From: Reclinomonas americana ATCC 50394
Lineage: Eukaryota; Jakobida; Jakobea; Jakobida
Length of the DNA: 64,000 bases
Assembly: GCA_048213135.1 (NCBI GenBank)
Contig: PS015010.1
Span: forward strand, 1,984,001-2,048,000
Reading direction: 5' to 3'
Part shown: piece after piece, positions 1 to 9,866 of the stretch
Layout of the letters: each line of letters opens with the position of its first letter
Position numbering within the stretch: position 1 is the first letter of the stretch
Program-made: the position numbers and the translations under genes
Notes under the pieces: generated by a model
What the model saw: the letters and a program-made list of their open reading frames with translations, nothing else
What the model was told of the DNA's origin: nothing
Database searches by the model: none

Positions 1-1
1 A

Positions 2-520
2 AATATGGTTGGGGTTACCGGGCCTTACTGCAAGGCAGGCATAGTTTTCATAACGACGGCTTACGGAATCGAATACGGGTGCTGTTGCTGCCTGCCAGTT
101 GGAACCACCATTGCCCGAGATATACAGGGTTTTGTCTGAAGGCGCACCATTCGTTAGTGTTCCGGCATAGAATTTATTGGCGATGGTTGGATGTTTGAAA
201 AGGCAGGATATTTTCCTCCCTCCCAAACCCGCCCTGGACCATTGTTTGGTGGCCAGTTCGTTTTTCCAGACACCGTCGCTGGTGGCTACATACACAAAGC
301 CATTGTTGTAAACAGCCGACTGGAATTCAGATTCGCTCCTGGAAGAACTCAACGTCGCGGGAATAAATCCCTGGTCGATAAAAGTGCCGCCTGCCGCTGC
401 TGCGGTTACGGAAGTTCGCATTGGTTTGCCTTCTGCTGTGGCCGGGTCGGTTTTTTCATTACAGCTGATCAATGCAGCCGGGGATAGAAAAGCGAGTGCG
501 ACAAATAGATTTCTTTTCAT
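2..520 (-). CDS. Lipoprotein with BNR/sortilin-like propeller repeats (C-terminus cut by window edge)
   Basis: The open frame runs leftward from ATG at 518-520 and leaves the window without a stop, giving 173 N-terminal residues. The first 23 residues are a lipoprotein signal with a LISC lipobox, so the mature protein should be a lipidated envelope protein. Further in, the sequence reads like sialidase/sortilin-type beta-propeller blades: a phrase close to LYISGNGGSNW, and later a run ending CLAVRPGNPNHI. Such propellers (BNR, YCF48-like) are binding or glycan-active modules in Bacteroidota, but the catalytic or binding part lies outside, so no activity is assigned. A 23-bp motif shared with the 11.6 kb region lies about 75-100 bp upstream. 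Confidence 0.75.
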   Translation of the reverse strand, partial: MKRNLFVALAFLSPAALISCNEKTDPATAEGKPMRTSVTAAAAGGTFIDQGFIPATLSSSRSESEFQSAVYNNGFVYVATSDGVWKNELATKQWSRAGLGGRKISCLFKHPTIANKFYAGTLTNGAPSDKTLYISGNGGSNWQAATAPVFDSVSRRYENYACLAVRPGNPNHI

Positions 521-595
521 AAGTACTTACAATTTTTACAAAGGAGATCTTCATGATCTTCCCGCGCAAATATTTGGCTTTAAGTACTGTGATGT

Positions 596-618
596 TATCC
601 CGCAAAGACGTGATTTTT
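596..618 (+). promoter_or_regulatory. Copy 1 of a 23-bp motif (TATCCCG-C-AAAG-A-CGTGATTTTT)
   Basis: The segment matches 11640-11662 at 21 of 23 positions. Here it overlaps the stop codon of the cupin gene and lies upstream of the propeller lipoprotein gene (minus strand). The second copy sits before the TPR kinase/NarL pair. A regulator binding site is the simplest reading, but this is inference. Confidence 0.4.
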
Positions 619-973
619 ATTTTACTCCCGGATCCAATTGCAAAAAGTCCCCGTCGATGATCAGCAACTTAACTCCTTCTTCCGTGAAAGAACGATGCGA
701 ACTGAGGTCGTCACTTACTACGTAACTCATGCCCGCAGATAGCTGAAAAACTTCACCTGTTTGCAATTCGCTGCTGAATGCGCCTTCGAGGCAATGGACA
801 ATATGCCCTTTTTCGCACCAGTGGTTGGCCAGGTAGCCTTTACTGTATTCCACAATCCGTATCCGCAGGCCCGGGTGCTGTATCGTTCGCCACAGGGCCA
901 TACCGGTATCGCCTTTATGCTCTGTAGTTGCTATTGTATTCCAGTCGATCGCCTGGAAGGGGATATTGCTCAT
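617..973 (-). CDS. DHCW-motif cupin fold protein
   Basis: A 118-residue cytosolic protein without signal peptide. It has the small-cupin pattern around residues 50-64 (NHWC, then KGHIVHCLEG), with His and Cys residues that could bind a metal, followed by a short beta-rich C-terminal half. This fits the uncharacterised DHCW-motif cupin family in length and motif. The frame stays open upstream to 1078, but the ATG at 971-973 is preferred: the residues from there match the family N-terminus (SNIPFQAIDW), and a TATGTTTG -7 box at 997-1004 lies inside the longer version. It stands alone, separated from the RHS operon upstream by two hairpins. The substrate is unknown. Confidence 0.8.
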   Translation of the reverse strand: MSNIPFQAIDWNTIATTEHKGDTGMALWRTIQHPGLRIRIVEYSKGYLANHWCEKGHIVHCLEGAFSSELQTGEVFQLSAGMSYVVSDDLSSHRSFTEEGVKLLIIDGDFLQLDPGVK

Positions 974-996
974 GTTGCTTTCTTCTGAATATTTAC

Positions 997-1004
997 CAAA
1001 CATA
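997..1004 (-). promoter_or_regulatory. Candidate -7 promoter box (TATGTTTG) of the cupin gene
   Basis: Read on the minus strand the box matches the Bacteroidota TAnnTTTG consensus and lies 23 nt before the chosen cupin start. No good -33 TTTG is seen at the normal distance, so support is partial. Confidence 0.35.
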
Positions 1005-1010
1005 CAAAAA

Positions 1011-1037
1011 GATGGCAGCCTTTCCGGCACTGCCACC
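1011..1037 (-). terminator. Hairpin followed by a T run, second of two similar hairpins
   Basis: 1011-1018 pairs with 1030-1037 (8 bp, one wobble), and the minus strand continues with TTTTT. Its arms nearly equal those of the hairpin at 1097-1125, so it may be a back-up terminator of the RHS operon just before the cupin promoter. Confidence 0.45.
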
Positions 1038-1080
1038 CTGTTAACCACCCAATTGTAAACCATGCTCAGTGATATCATAC

Positions 1081-1125
1081 ACAGTTTTTAAAAAATGGTG
1101 GCAGCTTTGGGTATCTGCTGCCACC
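1081..1125 (-). terminator. Rho-independent terminator of the RHS operon
   Basis: A perfect 9-bp stem (1097-1105 with 1117-1125) with an 11-nt loop is followed on the minus strand by ATTTTTTAAAAA. It lies 58 nt after the stop codon of the RHS gene at 1183. Confidence 0.75.
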
Positions 1126-1182
1126 CTCGATTCCTGTTCTGGAAAGAAAGCAATCGGCCCTGCTTATGAGAAGATGATCGTT

Positions 1183-4100
1183 CTATTTATGCAACCACGA
1201 GCCAAATTTGCTGAGTAGTTTTTTGGCCTTTTCCTCCTGTTCCTGTTTTGCCTTTTGTTCCTGGGCTGCTTTTGCCGCCTGGGATCGCTGGTACAGAACT
1301 GAGTTGTTCTTATTGACAATAATTCCGCGGGATTTTATCACTCCTTCGGCCTGTTTTGAATTGTACACTTTTTTCTGCCCGAATGTATTCGTGGTAGTGA
1401 CCCTGACATGATAGATCGCTATTGAAGTGCCGCTGCCGCCCGATATTGTACCGCTCCCCCCCTGTTCATCCTCAGCTCCTTCTTCGCCACCCATATCTCC
1501 GCTTGGTGCTTTATCTGTAGCTACAGATACTTTTATTGAACTTTTAGATGAGGTCTTTGATCTCCAGTTGACATCACTTCTTATATCCGCCTTGGTATTG
1601 TCAGGGCTTTGTGTTTCATCTACGATCTCATCGATTATGATCTCAACTTCGGCATGAAATTCAGAGTTATTCAGAAAATCGTCGAATTCGGCGCTCAGCT
1701 GGGTTGGCAATGAACCGCCTCCCATGAATTGCTTCAATATCTTGTCTCTCCAACCCCTGCGCCGGCCGTCGGTACTTTCAAAATCCGATGCCGATTTTCC
1801 ACCGACAGATTTTGGCTTACCCCCTTCATTATAAGTAAAAGAAGTTGCATCCTTAACTATCGATTCGATGAACATTACGATCCCAGATGCATCCAGGGTC
1901 TCATTTGTTACGGGGTCGGTTTGTGGCACAAGTTGTTCATTGTCTGCCAGCTTTCGTTCGCCGGGAACCATACCGTCATAGTCAACAAAGCGTACGGGAT
2001 TATTGAAAGCATAGGCATAAGGAGACCAGCGACGCATTTGTTCGCTCTTCGGGTCCAGTACATGCCAGCGGCCTATTTGCGGATCATACAATCTTGCTCC
2101 GTAATCATACCATTCAAGACCGGAACCATCACTGAATTCTTTATTCTGCAATTCCTTCCCGTTGTACCTGAACTTATTTTCTTTCTTAAGTGCCGCCTTA
2201 CTGCTGATCGCTGCCAGCGTTCCACCAAAAGGATAATAATGTGTTTCTTCCAGCAACGGACCAGACTGGTGATTTACGACCAGGTTGTCGAAATAAACAT
2301 TCATCGGACTTTCATTGCTCAGGTAGATATACAGGTAACCGTTTTTCTGCATCCGCTGAAAAGGAACGGTAATGTCTGCCAGTGCGTCGGAAGTGCTCAC
2401 CTGCCGCACGAGACTGTTACCCGGTACCATATCGAACTGTTCATCAAACAGGATAAAATTCAGGTAAGCTTTGGGCTTGCCGGGATTGTTCTGCCCGGTA
2501 TTGTCCTTCAGCATATTGATGATGGAAGGAATAAAACCCGGTGTAAAAACCTGCCCATTGATCTGCCCGGCAGTTTCTTTATTCCCGGGGATAGCCGGGT
2601 TACCAGTTCCTCCGAATGCGTTCAGCACCTGGTTCAGCAGGTTATTCTGGTTACTGCTGGTATTCTGGCCTTCGAGCTTATAAAAGTATTTCGTTTGTAC
2701 ACTTATCGTATCCCCTGACATTACTTTCAGCAATAAAGCGGGACCAACCTTGACCTGGCCATCCGTGCCATTTAATTTGCTGACATAATCGTTGGGAGAA
2801 GTGGTATTGTCTGCCGGGTAGCCGCCGATCGTGTTTTTAGGAAAACGTGTATTATCGATATTGGCGAACAGCGCATTTTCCTTTACTGAACTTACAGACT
2901 CCATGGTAGCTGCATATATAGCGGTATCTTTCTGTTCTGTCAATATCGCCCGCGTACTTCCAAGATTATCTTTGATGAAATAGTCGTATACAAGCTGATT
3001 GGTTGAATCTTTACGGCGAATTTTCCCATTCTCCGTCAGTATGTGCTGAAGTGTATCGTTTTCATATACAAAACCCGAGATGTAATCCGTGGTGATGATT
3101 CTCACCGGGTTAGCTGTACTGTCTACGACTTTTTTACGCAACTTCTTCCCGGTAGCATCGTACATATAAGTAATGATACCCTTCCCTGATACATACACCT
3201 GCTCCGGTAATGAAAGATGATTGTAAATGATCCCCTGGTAAGGCCCCCTGACAATTCCTTTATTCAGATCACGGGTCAGGTTTCCGTTGCCATCATAACT
3301 ATAGTCGTCGGTTGTGGAAGCATTCCCATCCAGGAAATCTCCTGCACGACTTAAAGGATCGTTTGCAGAATCTGTTACTGCCTTTATTTTGTTGCTGTTC
3401 GGAAAGTAGTCGTAACGTAAGGCATCCATATTGGTGATGCTGGCAACTTTAACACCTTTTTGCCGCATACCCAGCATATTGCCATTCGCATCATAAGAAA
3501 GGTTCTGAACACTGAAATCCATTTTATCTTTTGACCAACCGGATGCGCCTTCATTTTGCTGGTTGAAATCAGCCGATACCAGGCGACTCGAGTGGTCATA
3601 TCCATAACCATACGCCCTTCTGATGCCATCGCCTGCACTTTTCCATTGCTGCCCGGATAAATTGCCGTCGAACTGGTTCACAGAAAAACCATAGTCATAA
3701 CTGATCACCTGGCCGAAGAAATGATTGCTTTGCGAACCATTCACGTAGTTCTCATTGATCCCTGATACCCAGCCCCGGATGTTATAATTATAGTCCGTTG
3801 ATTCAATATTATTACCTGTCACCTGAGTTTTGATCTTACCTGCTTCATTGTATGTCGTCTGCAGGATTGTTTTTTCCGGGGTATTGTCGATTTTTTTGAC
3901 CAGCTTTAAAGCCCTCCCTTCGTGATCGAATTCATTTTTTGTAAGTAAGGTATGGGCCTGCGGGTTTGAATTTCCTTTGTAATGTTTCAGGTGTGTTCTC
4001 AGCACTTTACCTGAGAAGTCGTACTGCGTGGTATTGATCTCTGCCCCTCCTTTGTGGTTGGTAGATTGAACCTGAATAACATTATTATTCTCATCATAAA

Positions 4101-5553
4101 TATTGAGTGTATACAGGTAATTCTGGCTTCCCACTATATTCGTTCTTCCACCGGTCACCTGCCCTTTAGTCAGGTAACTGGCTGTCAGCGGCCTCGCAAA
4201 AAAAGGCGCCTGGTTACCATTCATGATGAAGTTAGCGGCATTGATATTTGACATATCCAGGTTCTTGCTTATTCCTGCAATCCCGTTCGCCCATTCATAG
4301 TTATCATAAAAAACTTCATTCAGGACTACATATGTGCCGGATAACAATACAGGATAAGCCACACTCGTTTTTGCAGCAAGCGTATGGCTGGCAAAACTGC
4401 CATTGTTTGTCCAGATGCCGTTTTGAACAAGCCGGTTGTACTCATCGTATTTGTTGTACAACCATTTTCCCTGGAAACGCTGCACAGAATCCTGTGTCAG
4501 CACTGCCCTGCCTCTTGCATCGTACACTGACAAAAAATCGCCTGCACCGGGAATCCTTTTCCTTACCACCCGGCCATGGCTGTCGTAATAATAGCTGAAG
4601 CAGAGTTCGTTAACGATCGAAGCCGGTAATGTCTTTTTGGGAGTTGTTAACCCGGCAGCATATTCAACTGCCCGAGGGGAAAGCACAAATCTCAGGTTAT
4701 TAAAAACATCATACACATAATAAGTGCACAGCCAGCCGGTACATCCCGCAGAAGGATTAGCTGCAGATTGTATCTTTTTCAATACGAGCATGTTCTCCTT
4801 GTTCTTGTATTCGACCGACATTTTCCCATTCTCACTTTCAGTAATGGTCTTCGTAAGTACACCGGGAGAAAAACAGGCGTCCGTGTATGGCAAAGCAGTC
4901 GTTGCATCAATAAGCCATTCCCTGACTGAATCAGCATTTGCATTTGATCCATACCTGGTTATTTTGCCGCGATTACTGCCGGCCCACGAATTACCGGCAT
5001 CCAATTGCCTGGTAATCCTTTTCAACGGAGAGTTCTCGATCTCCTCTTTTGAATAAATGAATTGTTCGGCCGGGAATTGCCCTTTATTGAAAACAGAGTC
5101 TTCCTGAAATGCGTTATACTTAAACCCACCGTCATTGGTATTATCGCCGGGAATCAATGAAAGAGAGGCAAAGGGCAGATAGCTGTATTCTTCCCCGTTC
5201 ATTTCATTAAATATCTTGGGGACAACCATATCCTTTTTCCCGGGAGTAGTTTGCCGCGATACACTCTGGATAGGTCTTCCCAATCCATCGGCATAATTGG
5301 TAACTACACCCACTTCTTCAACAGATTTCAGAACAAGGGCGGCCGCCTCCTTTTCCGGCCCCTTTGCCAGCCATGTTCGTACATAGTTCAGTTTCGCATC
5401 CGCCTTATATGCAGCAGGCAGCCTTTGCGGTGTGATCACAGGAGCCGGCACGCCGCCGTTCACCGGCACATTACTTTGCGCACACAATGACGATGCGGAA
5501 AACAAAGTGGCGGCGGTCACCACGCATTGAATCAGTTTGATTATTTTTCGCAT
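1183..5553 (-). CDS. DUF6443-type RHS repeat protein with RHS core and variable C-terminal region
   Basis: This protein has 1456 residues from ATG 5551-5553. That start is chosen because MRKIIKLIQCVVTAATLFSASSLCAQ is a clean Sec signal peptide; the frame extends 18 codons further without one. After the signal comes a DUF6443-like region (VTNYADGLGRPIQSVSRQ), then YD/RHS repeats (YDSHGRVVRKR, YNYNIRGWVSGI, YSYDGNGNLTRD). The RHS-associated core starts near residue 1129 (RYNGKELQNKEF) and continues through YDYGARLYDPQIGRWHVLDP to about 1195 (NNPVRFVDYDGM). RHS cores form shells around a C-terminal passenger. Here the last 260 residues are unrecognised, with an acidic/Gly-rich linker and a final Lys/Gln/Glu-rich coiled coil. 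No toxin motif is recognised and no immunity-like gene follows. It is the last gene of a three-gene operon, 74 nt after the previous one. Confidence 0.85.
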   Translation of the reverse strand: MRKIIKLIQCVVTAATLFSASSLCAQSNVPVNGGVPAPVITPQRLPAAYKADAKLNYVRTWLAKGPEKEAAALVLKSVEEVGVVTNYADGLGRPIQSVSRQTTPGKKDMVVPKIFNEMNGEEYSYLPFASLSLIPGDNTNDGGFKYNAFQEDSVFNKGQFPAEQFIYSKEEIENSPLKRITRQLDAGNSWAGSNRGKITRYGSNANADSVREWLIDATTALPYTDACFSPGVLTKTITESENGKMSVEYKNKENMLVLKKIQSAANPSAGCTGWLCTYYVYDVFNNLRFVLSPRAVEYAAGLTTPKKTLPASIVNELCFSYYYDSHGRVVRKRIPGAGDFLSVYDARGRAVLTQDSVQRFQGKWLYNKYDEYNRLVQNGIWTNNGSFASHTLAAKTSVAYPVLLSGTYVVLNEVFYDNYEWANGIAGISKNLDMSNINAANFIMNGNQAPFFARPLTASYLTKGQVTGGRTNIVGSQNYLYTLNIYDENNNVIQVQSTNHKGGAEINTTQYDFSGKVLRTHLKHYKGNSNPQAHTLLTKNEFDHEGRALKLVKKIDNTPEKTILQTTYNEAGKIKTQVTGNNIESTDYNYNIRGWVSGINENYVNGSQSNHFFGQVISYDYGFSVNQFDGNLSGQQWKSAGDGIRRAYGYGYDHSSRLVSADFNQQNEGASGWSKDKMDFSVQNLSYDANGNMLGMRQKGVKVASITNMDALRYDYFPNSNKIKAVTDSANDPLSRAGDFLDGNASTTDDYSYDGNGNLTRDLNKGIVRGPYQGIIYNHLSLPEQVYVSGKGIITYMYDATGKKLRKKVVDSTANPVRIITTDYISGFVYENDTLQHILTENGKIRRKDSTNQLVYDYFIKDNLGSTRAILTEQKDTAIYAATMESVSSVKENALFANIDNTRFPKNTIGGYPADNTTSPNDYVSKLNGTDGQVKVGPALLLKVMSGDTISVQTKYFYKLEGQNTSSNQNNLLNQVLNAFGGTGNPAIPGNKETAGQINGQVFTPGFIPSIINMLKDNTGQNNPGKPKAYLNFILFDEQFDMVPGNSLVRQVSTSDALADITVPFQRMQKNGYLYIYLSNESPMNVYFDNLVVNHQSGPLLEETHYYPFGGTLAAISSKAALKKENKFRYNGKELQNKEFSDGSGLEWYDYGARLYDPQIGRWHVLDPKSEQMRRWSPYAYAFNNPVRFVDYDGMVPGERKLADNEQLVPQTDPVTNETLDASGIVMFIESIVKDATSFTYNEGGKPKSVGGKSASDFESTDGRRRGWRDKILKQFMGGGSLPTQLSAEFDDFLNNSEFHAEVEIIIDEIVDETQSPDNTKADIRSDVNWRSKTSSKSSIKVSVATDKAPSGDMGGEEGAEDEQGGSGTISGGSGTSIAIYHVRVTTTNTFGQKKVYNSKQAEGVIKSRGIIVNKNNSVLYQRSQAAKAAQEQKAKQEQEEKAKKLLSKFGSWLHK

Positions 5554-5627
5554 AAAATTATTTTTTATGACCGGCATGGAGCAACACCTCTCCCGGCATT
5601 GCTCCATGGCAGTCTGTTAATTGAATA

Positions 5628-8600
5628 TTACTGGGGTATGGTACAACCCGGAATTTTTACAGATTTCCTGAAGTTGCCGCTGTTCGGACCGCAATCCCAT
5701 TCATAATGATAAATGGTGATCCTGTAACAACCCTCATCATAAGGAGGTTCTTCCACCTTCCGGCCCAGTACACACACATTATTGATCTTTCGGTATCCCT
5801 CTCCTGTACATGCAGGAGTTACAGGACAGATCGTGGTATTGGTACCGATGATACCGGTAAGCCTGGTTTGATTATAAGTAGGGCTATAAGGGTTTTTATC
5901 TTTCTCAATATTCTTATACTGCCCCGTACGGTTTCCACAGGCGTCGGATACACATTCCCACCCGTAGTACTGCCAATCCGGAGTTATGGGGCATGCTGCA
6001 GCATCTATACCCATTCTCACCCACCTGAACTGGTTGTAGGTTGGGCTGTATAAACTGGTGTCCACCTGCTTTTTCAATCGGTACCCGGTATTGTAAATAT
6101 TACCGGCGCCAATATCCATTCCTGTTTCACAACGCATTTCACCAGGGAAGACATCCTTCCATCCCGGCGCTGTACTGCGCTCCTGTTTGCGGTATTGATA
6201 GTCGATGAGCTGCAGGATATTACCGTCCTGGTCACGTAAGGCCTTCAGCCTGTTCATCACATCGTATTCATAATAAGCGATGATGTTATCGGCCGAATTC
6301 CTGCTCAGTATGCCGGTACCCACCTCGTAAGTATAAGTTACCATTTCCGCTTTTTCAGGATACAGGCGCAGCTCATCTATCAGCCCGTAACCGGAAACGG
6401 TTACAGAAGTGGTTGCCGTACCCGTTATATGCTCGTAATAGGTCCAGCCCCTGTCATTCGTTTTTCCTGCAACGGCTGGTATCCCGTTCACGTTGTAAGC
6501 CCCGTTCTTCGACCAGTAGGAGACAATATATTTATTGCCCGCGCTAAGCCCGTTTTTACTGATGCTTCCATTGACTAACTGGTAGGCATACCTGCCGGTG
6601 AGTACATCGGAGGAAGTGCGTACATATGCCGACCCCGAACCAATGTACCAGCCCCCATCGATATTGCTGAAGCTTTCAAAACTGGTAAAGGCGATATTAT
6701 TGCTGGTGGCATTACTTACTTCCGCAGCGGGGTTACCGGTAAGATCGTCCCATACATAGCTGTAAGGCAAGTCGTTGCTCCTGCGTTGCTGCCTGACATT
6801 GCCATACAGGTCGTACTGTTCAATGTCATACTTTCTTTCCATGGGCTCCGTACCATTTTGTATCGACATCCCGGACATGGCCGTTTGGTTATGGCCGAAT
6901 GCGTCGAAATTTTTGTAATGGTTACGGATGCGGATGGTATTGATTCCCTGGCGCTGCTTCTGCTCTTCCAGCACTGCTGCCGTCATACCGATCGATTTCA
7001 TGTTGCCGATCGCTTCCAGCTCTTCGGGTGTAAGTCCCTGCATGCTGCCTTCATCACCGGGATATTTGTACAGCACAACGCTGCTGTCTTTATCTGTCGC
7101 ATTATTTTTCACCACAATCCTTTTTGCAAGCTGCAGGCTGTTATCATATTCATATCCTTTTTCAATAGTAAAACCATCCTGCATATGAATTTCTCTGCTA
7201 ATCCTCGGGAACCCCAGGATGAGCCTGTTATTGGAGATGGCGAAGAAATCATTAATACCATCGTTATCAACGTCCATATAAGAGTTGTCGCGGCATACAG
7301 AGGCACCATTGGGGTTAGGGCATGGGCAATCGACAAGTCCTTTACTGGCTTTTACAGAGAGCAGGGCTTCCTCTTTAAATGCATACTCAAAACTGTCTTT
7401 CTTCACTACCTGCCCGTCGCTGTTGTAATAATTCTCACTCAATACCAGGCCTGTCTTGTACGCGTAAGACTCCGGTGACCCGAAAGGCTTGACGGCGTTG
7501 ATCAGGTCGGGATAGAGAACAGGGGAAGTATAATTCGTTACGATCTTCCCGTTGGGCTGGCCTTTGTATACTTCCCAGTCGGTTACCTGCTGGTAGCCTA
7601 CGGGGCTGCCCGAGGTTTCACCAAGTATGACCTGGCTTGAGCCTACAATCGTTCGGTTAAGACAGGCCACTTCATTCGTGGAATTGGGATAGGTATGTAT
7701 GGGGTAACTGTTATAAATGTATTTAGGCTCAGCATAAATAACACCGCTGGACACGTTGTGACCGTTGCGCTGCATGTTATAATCATACCTTCTGATCTTA
7801 GTCACATTCCCTATGGAATCATGATCACTGACCTGCTTCACCCGCAGCCCTCCCATTTTCTTCCGGATAACTTTTTCCGAACTATTGTAAGTGAACGACA
7901 CATTGAAAGTAACGTTGTCGGGTAATTTTACACCGGGTATACTATCCTTCTGGAAAGGCCTGGTGGTAGCTTTCGCTTCCAGCTTATAGGTACCCGGCTG
8001 CAAGGTCTTCGGAAAAGTGCCCTGCGTATTATTGATGCCCAGCTTATAGCTGAACACTTCGCTGTAATTGTTCTGTGCCGGGTTAAACTGGAAAAGCGAC
8101 ACAACGGGAAAATTCAGGATTCCCGGTCCGCAGAATACTCCACCATCGGGATTGGAATTACACGGCGCCAGAAAAGCATTATACTCAAAAGTCGCATCAC
8201 ACACAGCACTCACAGAGAACACTTTCGAAACGATATTGTAATCAGGACTCGTGAACCCCTGACCGGATGAATAAACAGAGTGGGTTGTATCCCTTACAAA
8301 ATAGAGGTCTTTATCCTCAAGCGCTTCATTTTGTAAAAAGCTGTATTCGTTCTGTTCATAGTCCAGTTGCGTAGTGCCACCAGTCGGGTAAGTGATCTTT
8401 TCCAGCACCTGCGCCTTTGTTTTAATGAAGTCCGGGTCCCTGTCTGATCCACCGTTCAGGTTCACGTAGTTCCAGCCTGGTACATTCACTTCAGCATAGG
8501 ATGGAAGCAATGTTCCGCCATTATTGAAATAACCCCAGTGATCGATATTTTCCCTTCCCGCGATCCTGTCGGGCAACGATACCGTGTTATATGCAAATTC

Positions 8601-9821
8601 ATAGGGCGGTACGGGCATGCTTTCATCGTTCGCTATTTTCTGTACAGACTTCAGCATAAGGCGGTTGCCCTGGTAGAAGTATTTCAGTTCAGCTTTTTCA
8701 ATCCTTTTCATCCCCGATCCGGTATCCCGCGAAACAACAATAGCGTCGAGTGACCTGTCGTTGATGGTAGCGGGGAGATCGAGCCGCCTGTTGTTATAAA
8801 TAAAATCAATGTAAATGCGGCTCTCGGGTATTGTTATCTGTTTTAGTTTTTTGCCTTTAATATAGGTACGGCTCCTGCTATTGCTTAGCTGCACATGCGT
8901 CGATGTATTTGGGAACGCAAGGATGCAGTTGCTGCCCGACCATGCGGTATGCGTTTCCGTATTGGTTTTGATGGTCTCGTAATCGGTGTTGTAATCGTCA
9001 TAGGCAAAATGTACCTCCCCTCTGCTGAACCCGTTAACACTGCTGATGTCTGTCAGGAACCAGCTGGAAGTATACTCTTCCACGGGCATTATCAGCGGAT
9101 TACAAGGATCCGTTTCGTGCGGGATCTTTTCTGTTCTTGTTCTTTCAAGTGCGGCAAAAGTGTACTTTAACCCGTCGGGCGTAACAATTTGCCATTCTGA
9201 TATACCGCCGTTGGCAAACCGGTAATTCACTTTCAGTGGCACGTCGCTGCTTACAACCAGCGGATCACCCGGGTTCGCGCTGCCCGTATCGCGGAATGAC
9301 ATCTTACCGGAATAACCATTAAAGGAAAAGTAGAATTCATCAGGCTCACCATCATACCGGCTGCCCGTAAGGCCGAGCAATACCGTCCACCCGTTAATGG
9401 TATTATTAAAAGGCGTTGCCAGGTTGTAAATATTGGTTTTCCACCCGGCCTGGTTGATCTTACCCCTGGGTGCATCGTCGGGGATGCCTTTTACTTTACG
9501 GGAGATCATACCCCCGGCATTCAGTTTCCAGCCCAGCCCCGTATAGCTGGCCACTTCATCCACTTTATTGCCCGAAGTATGATAGCTTAGCGAAATGGGT
9601 ACGCCGGTTGTTTTGCCGGCGGCATTCACCAGTGGAATGCTGATGTCGGCCGTGCCGGTATACTTGCTCACAGGAATATCCTGGAATTTGAACAGCATCG
9701 CTGCTTCCGGTGAAGCAGGTGCAAAATTAACTTTCAGACCACCCGGACCATCCTGCGCCACCAGCCCCTGCAAGGCTGTAAACAGCAGGATACTCATCAA
9801 TGGTATCACTTTTTTGAACAT
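5628..9821 (-). CDS. Large secreted YD-repeat protein with Cys-rich C-terminus
   Basis: A 1397-residue protein starting with a Sec signal peptide that ends in GLVAQ. The N-terminal part (ISIPLVNAAGKTTGVPISLSYHTSG ... GLGWKLNAGG) is typical of the Bacteroidota YD-repeat proteins that sit beside DUF6443 RHS genes. A clear YD unit (YYEYDVMNRLKALRDQDGNIL) occurs near residue 1190. Before it is a region that may be a carbohydrate-binding-like beta-sandwich (YVRTSSDVLTGRYAYQLVNG). The last 170 residues hold two SPTYNQ-like repeats and about ten Cys residues, and no RHS core motif follows. It probably works with the RHS protein encoded next to it and the barrel protein before it. The role is unknown: surface adhesion, degradation or contact-dependent delivery are all possible. 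Confidence 0.8.
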   Translation of the reverse strand: MFKKVIPLMSILLFTALQGLVAQDGPGGLKVNFAPASPEAAMLFKFQDIPVSKYTGTADISIPLVNAAGKTTGVPISLSYHTSGNKVDEVASYTGLGWKLNAGGMISRKVKGIPDDAPRGKINQAGWKTNIYNLATPFNNTINGWTVLLGLTGSRYDGEPDEFYFSFNGYSGKMSFRDTGSANPGDPLVVSSDVPLKVNYRFANGGISEWQIVTPDGLKYTFAALERTRTEKIPHETDPCNPLIMPVEEYTSSWFLTDISSVNGFSRGEVHFAYDDYNTDYETIKTNTETHTAWSGSNCILAFPNTSTHVQLSNSRSRTYIKGKKLKQITIPESRIYIDFIYNNRRLDLPATINDRSLDAIVVSRDTGSGMKRIEKAELKYFYQGNRLMLKSVQKIANDESMPVPPYEFAYNTVSLPDRIAGRENIDHWGYFNNGGTLLPSYAEVNVPGWNYVNLNGGSDRDPDFIKTKAQVLEKITYPTGGTTQLDYEQNEYSFLQNEALEDKDLYFVRDTTHSVYSSGQGFTSPDYNIVSKVFSVSAVCDATFEYNAFLAPCNSNPDGGVFCGPGILNFPVVSLFQFNPAQNNYSEVFSYKLGINNTQGTFPKTLQPGTYKLEAKATTRPFQKDSIPGVKLPDNVTFNVSFTYNSSEKVIRKKMGGLRVKQVSDHDSIGNVTKIRRYDYNMQRNGHNVSSGVIYAEPKYIYNSYPIHTYPNSTNEVACLNRTIVGSSQVILGETSGSPVGYQQVTDWEVYKGQPNGKIVTNYTSPVLYPDLINAVKPFGSPESYAYKTGLVLSENYYNSDGQVVKKDSFEYAFKEEALLSVKASKGLVDCPCPNPNGASVCRDNSYMDVDNDGINDFFAISNNRLILGFPRISREIHMQDGFTIEKGYEYDNSLQLAKRIVVKNNATDKDSSVVLYKYPGDEGSMQGLTPEELEAIGNMKSIGMTAAVLEEQKQRQGINTIRIRNHYKNFDAFGHNQTAMSGMSIQNGTEPMERKYDIEQYDLYGNVRQQRRSNDLPYSYVWDDLTGNPAAEVSNATSNNIAFTSFESFSNIDGGWYIGSGSAYVRTSSDVLTGRYAYQLVNGSISKNGLSAGNKYIVSYWSKNGAYNVNGIPAVAGKTNDRGWTYYEHITGTATTSVTVSGYGLIDELRLYPEKAEMVTYTYEVGTGILSRNSADNIIAYYEYDVMNRLKALRDQDGNILQLIDYQYRKQERSTAPGWKDVFPGEMRCETGMDIGAGNIYNTGYRLKKQVDTSLYSPTYNQFRWVRMGIDAAACPITPDWQYYGWECVSDACGNRTGQYKNIEKDKNPYSPTYNQTRLTGIIGTNTTICPVTPACTGEGYRKINNVCVLGRKVEEPPYDEGCYRITIYHYEWDCGPNSGNFRKSVKIPGCTIPQ

Positions 9822-9866
9822 ACGAATAGTGTATTTAAAATGTAGGATTACTAATGTTTACTATGA

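Noticed and set aside
1729-2718. A 329-codon plus-strand frame inside the RHS gene
   Set aside because: Antisense to clear RHS core and repeats; no signal or domain of its own.
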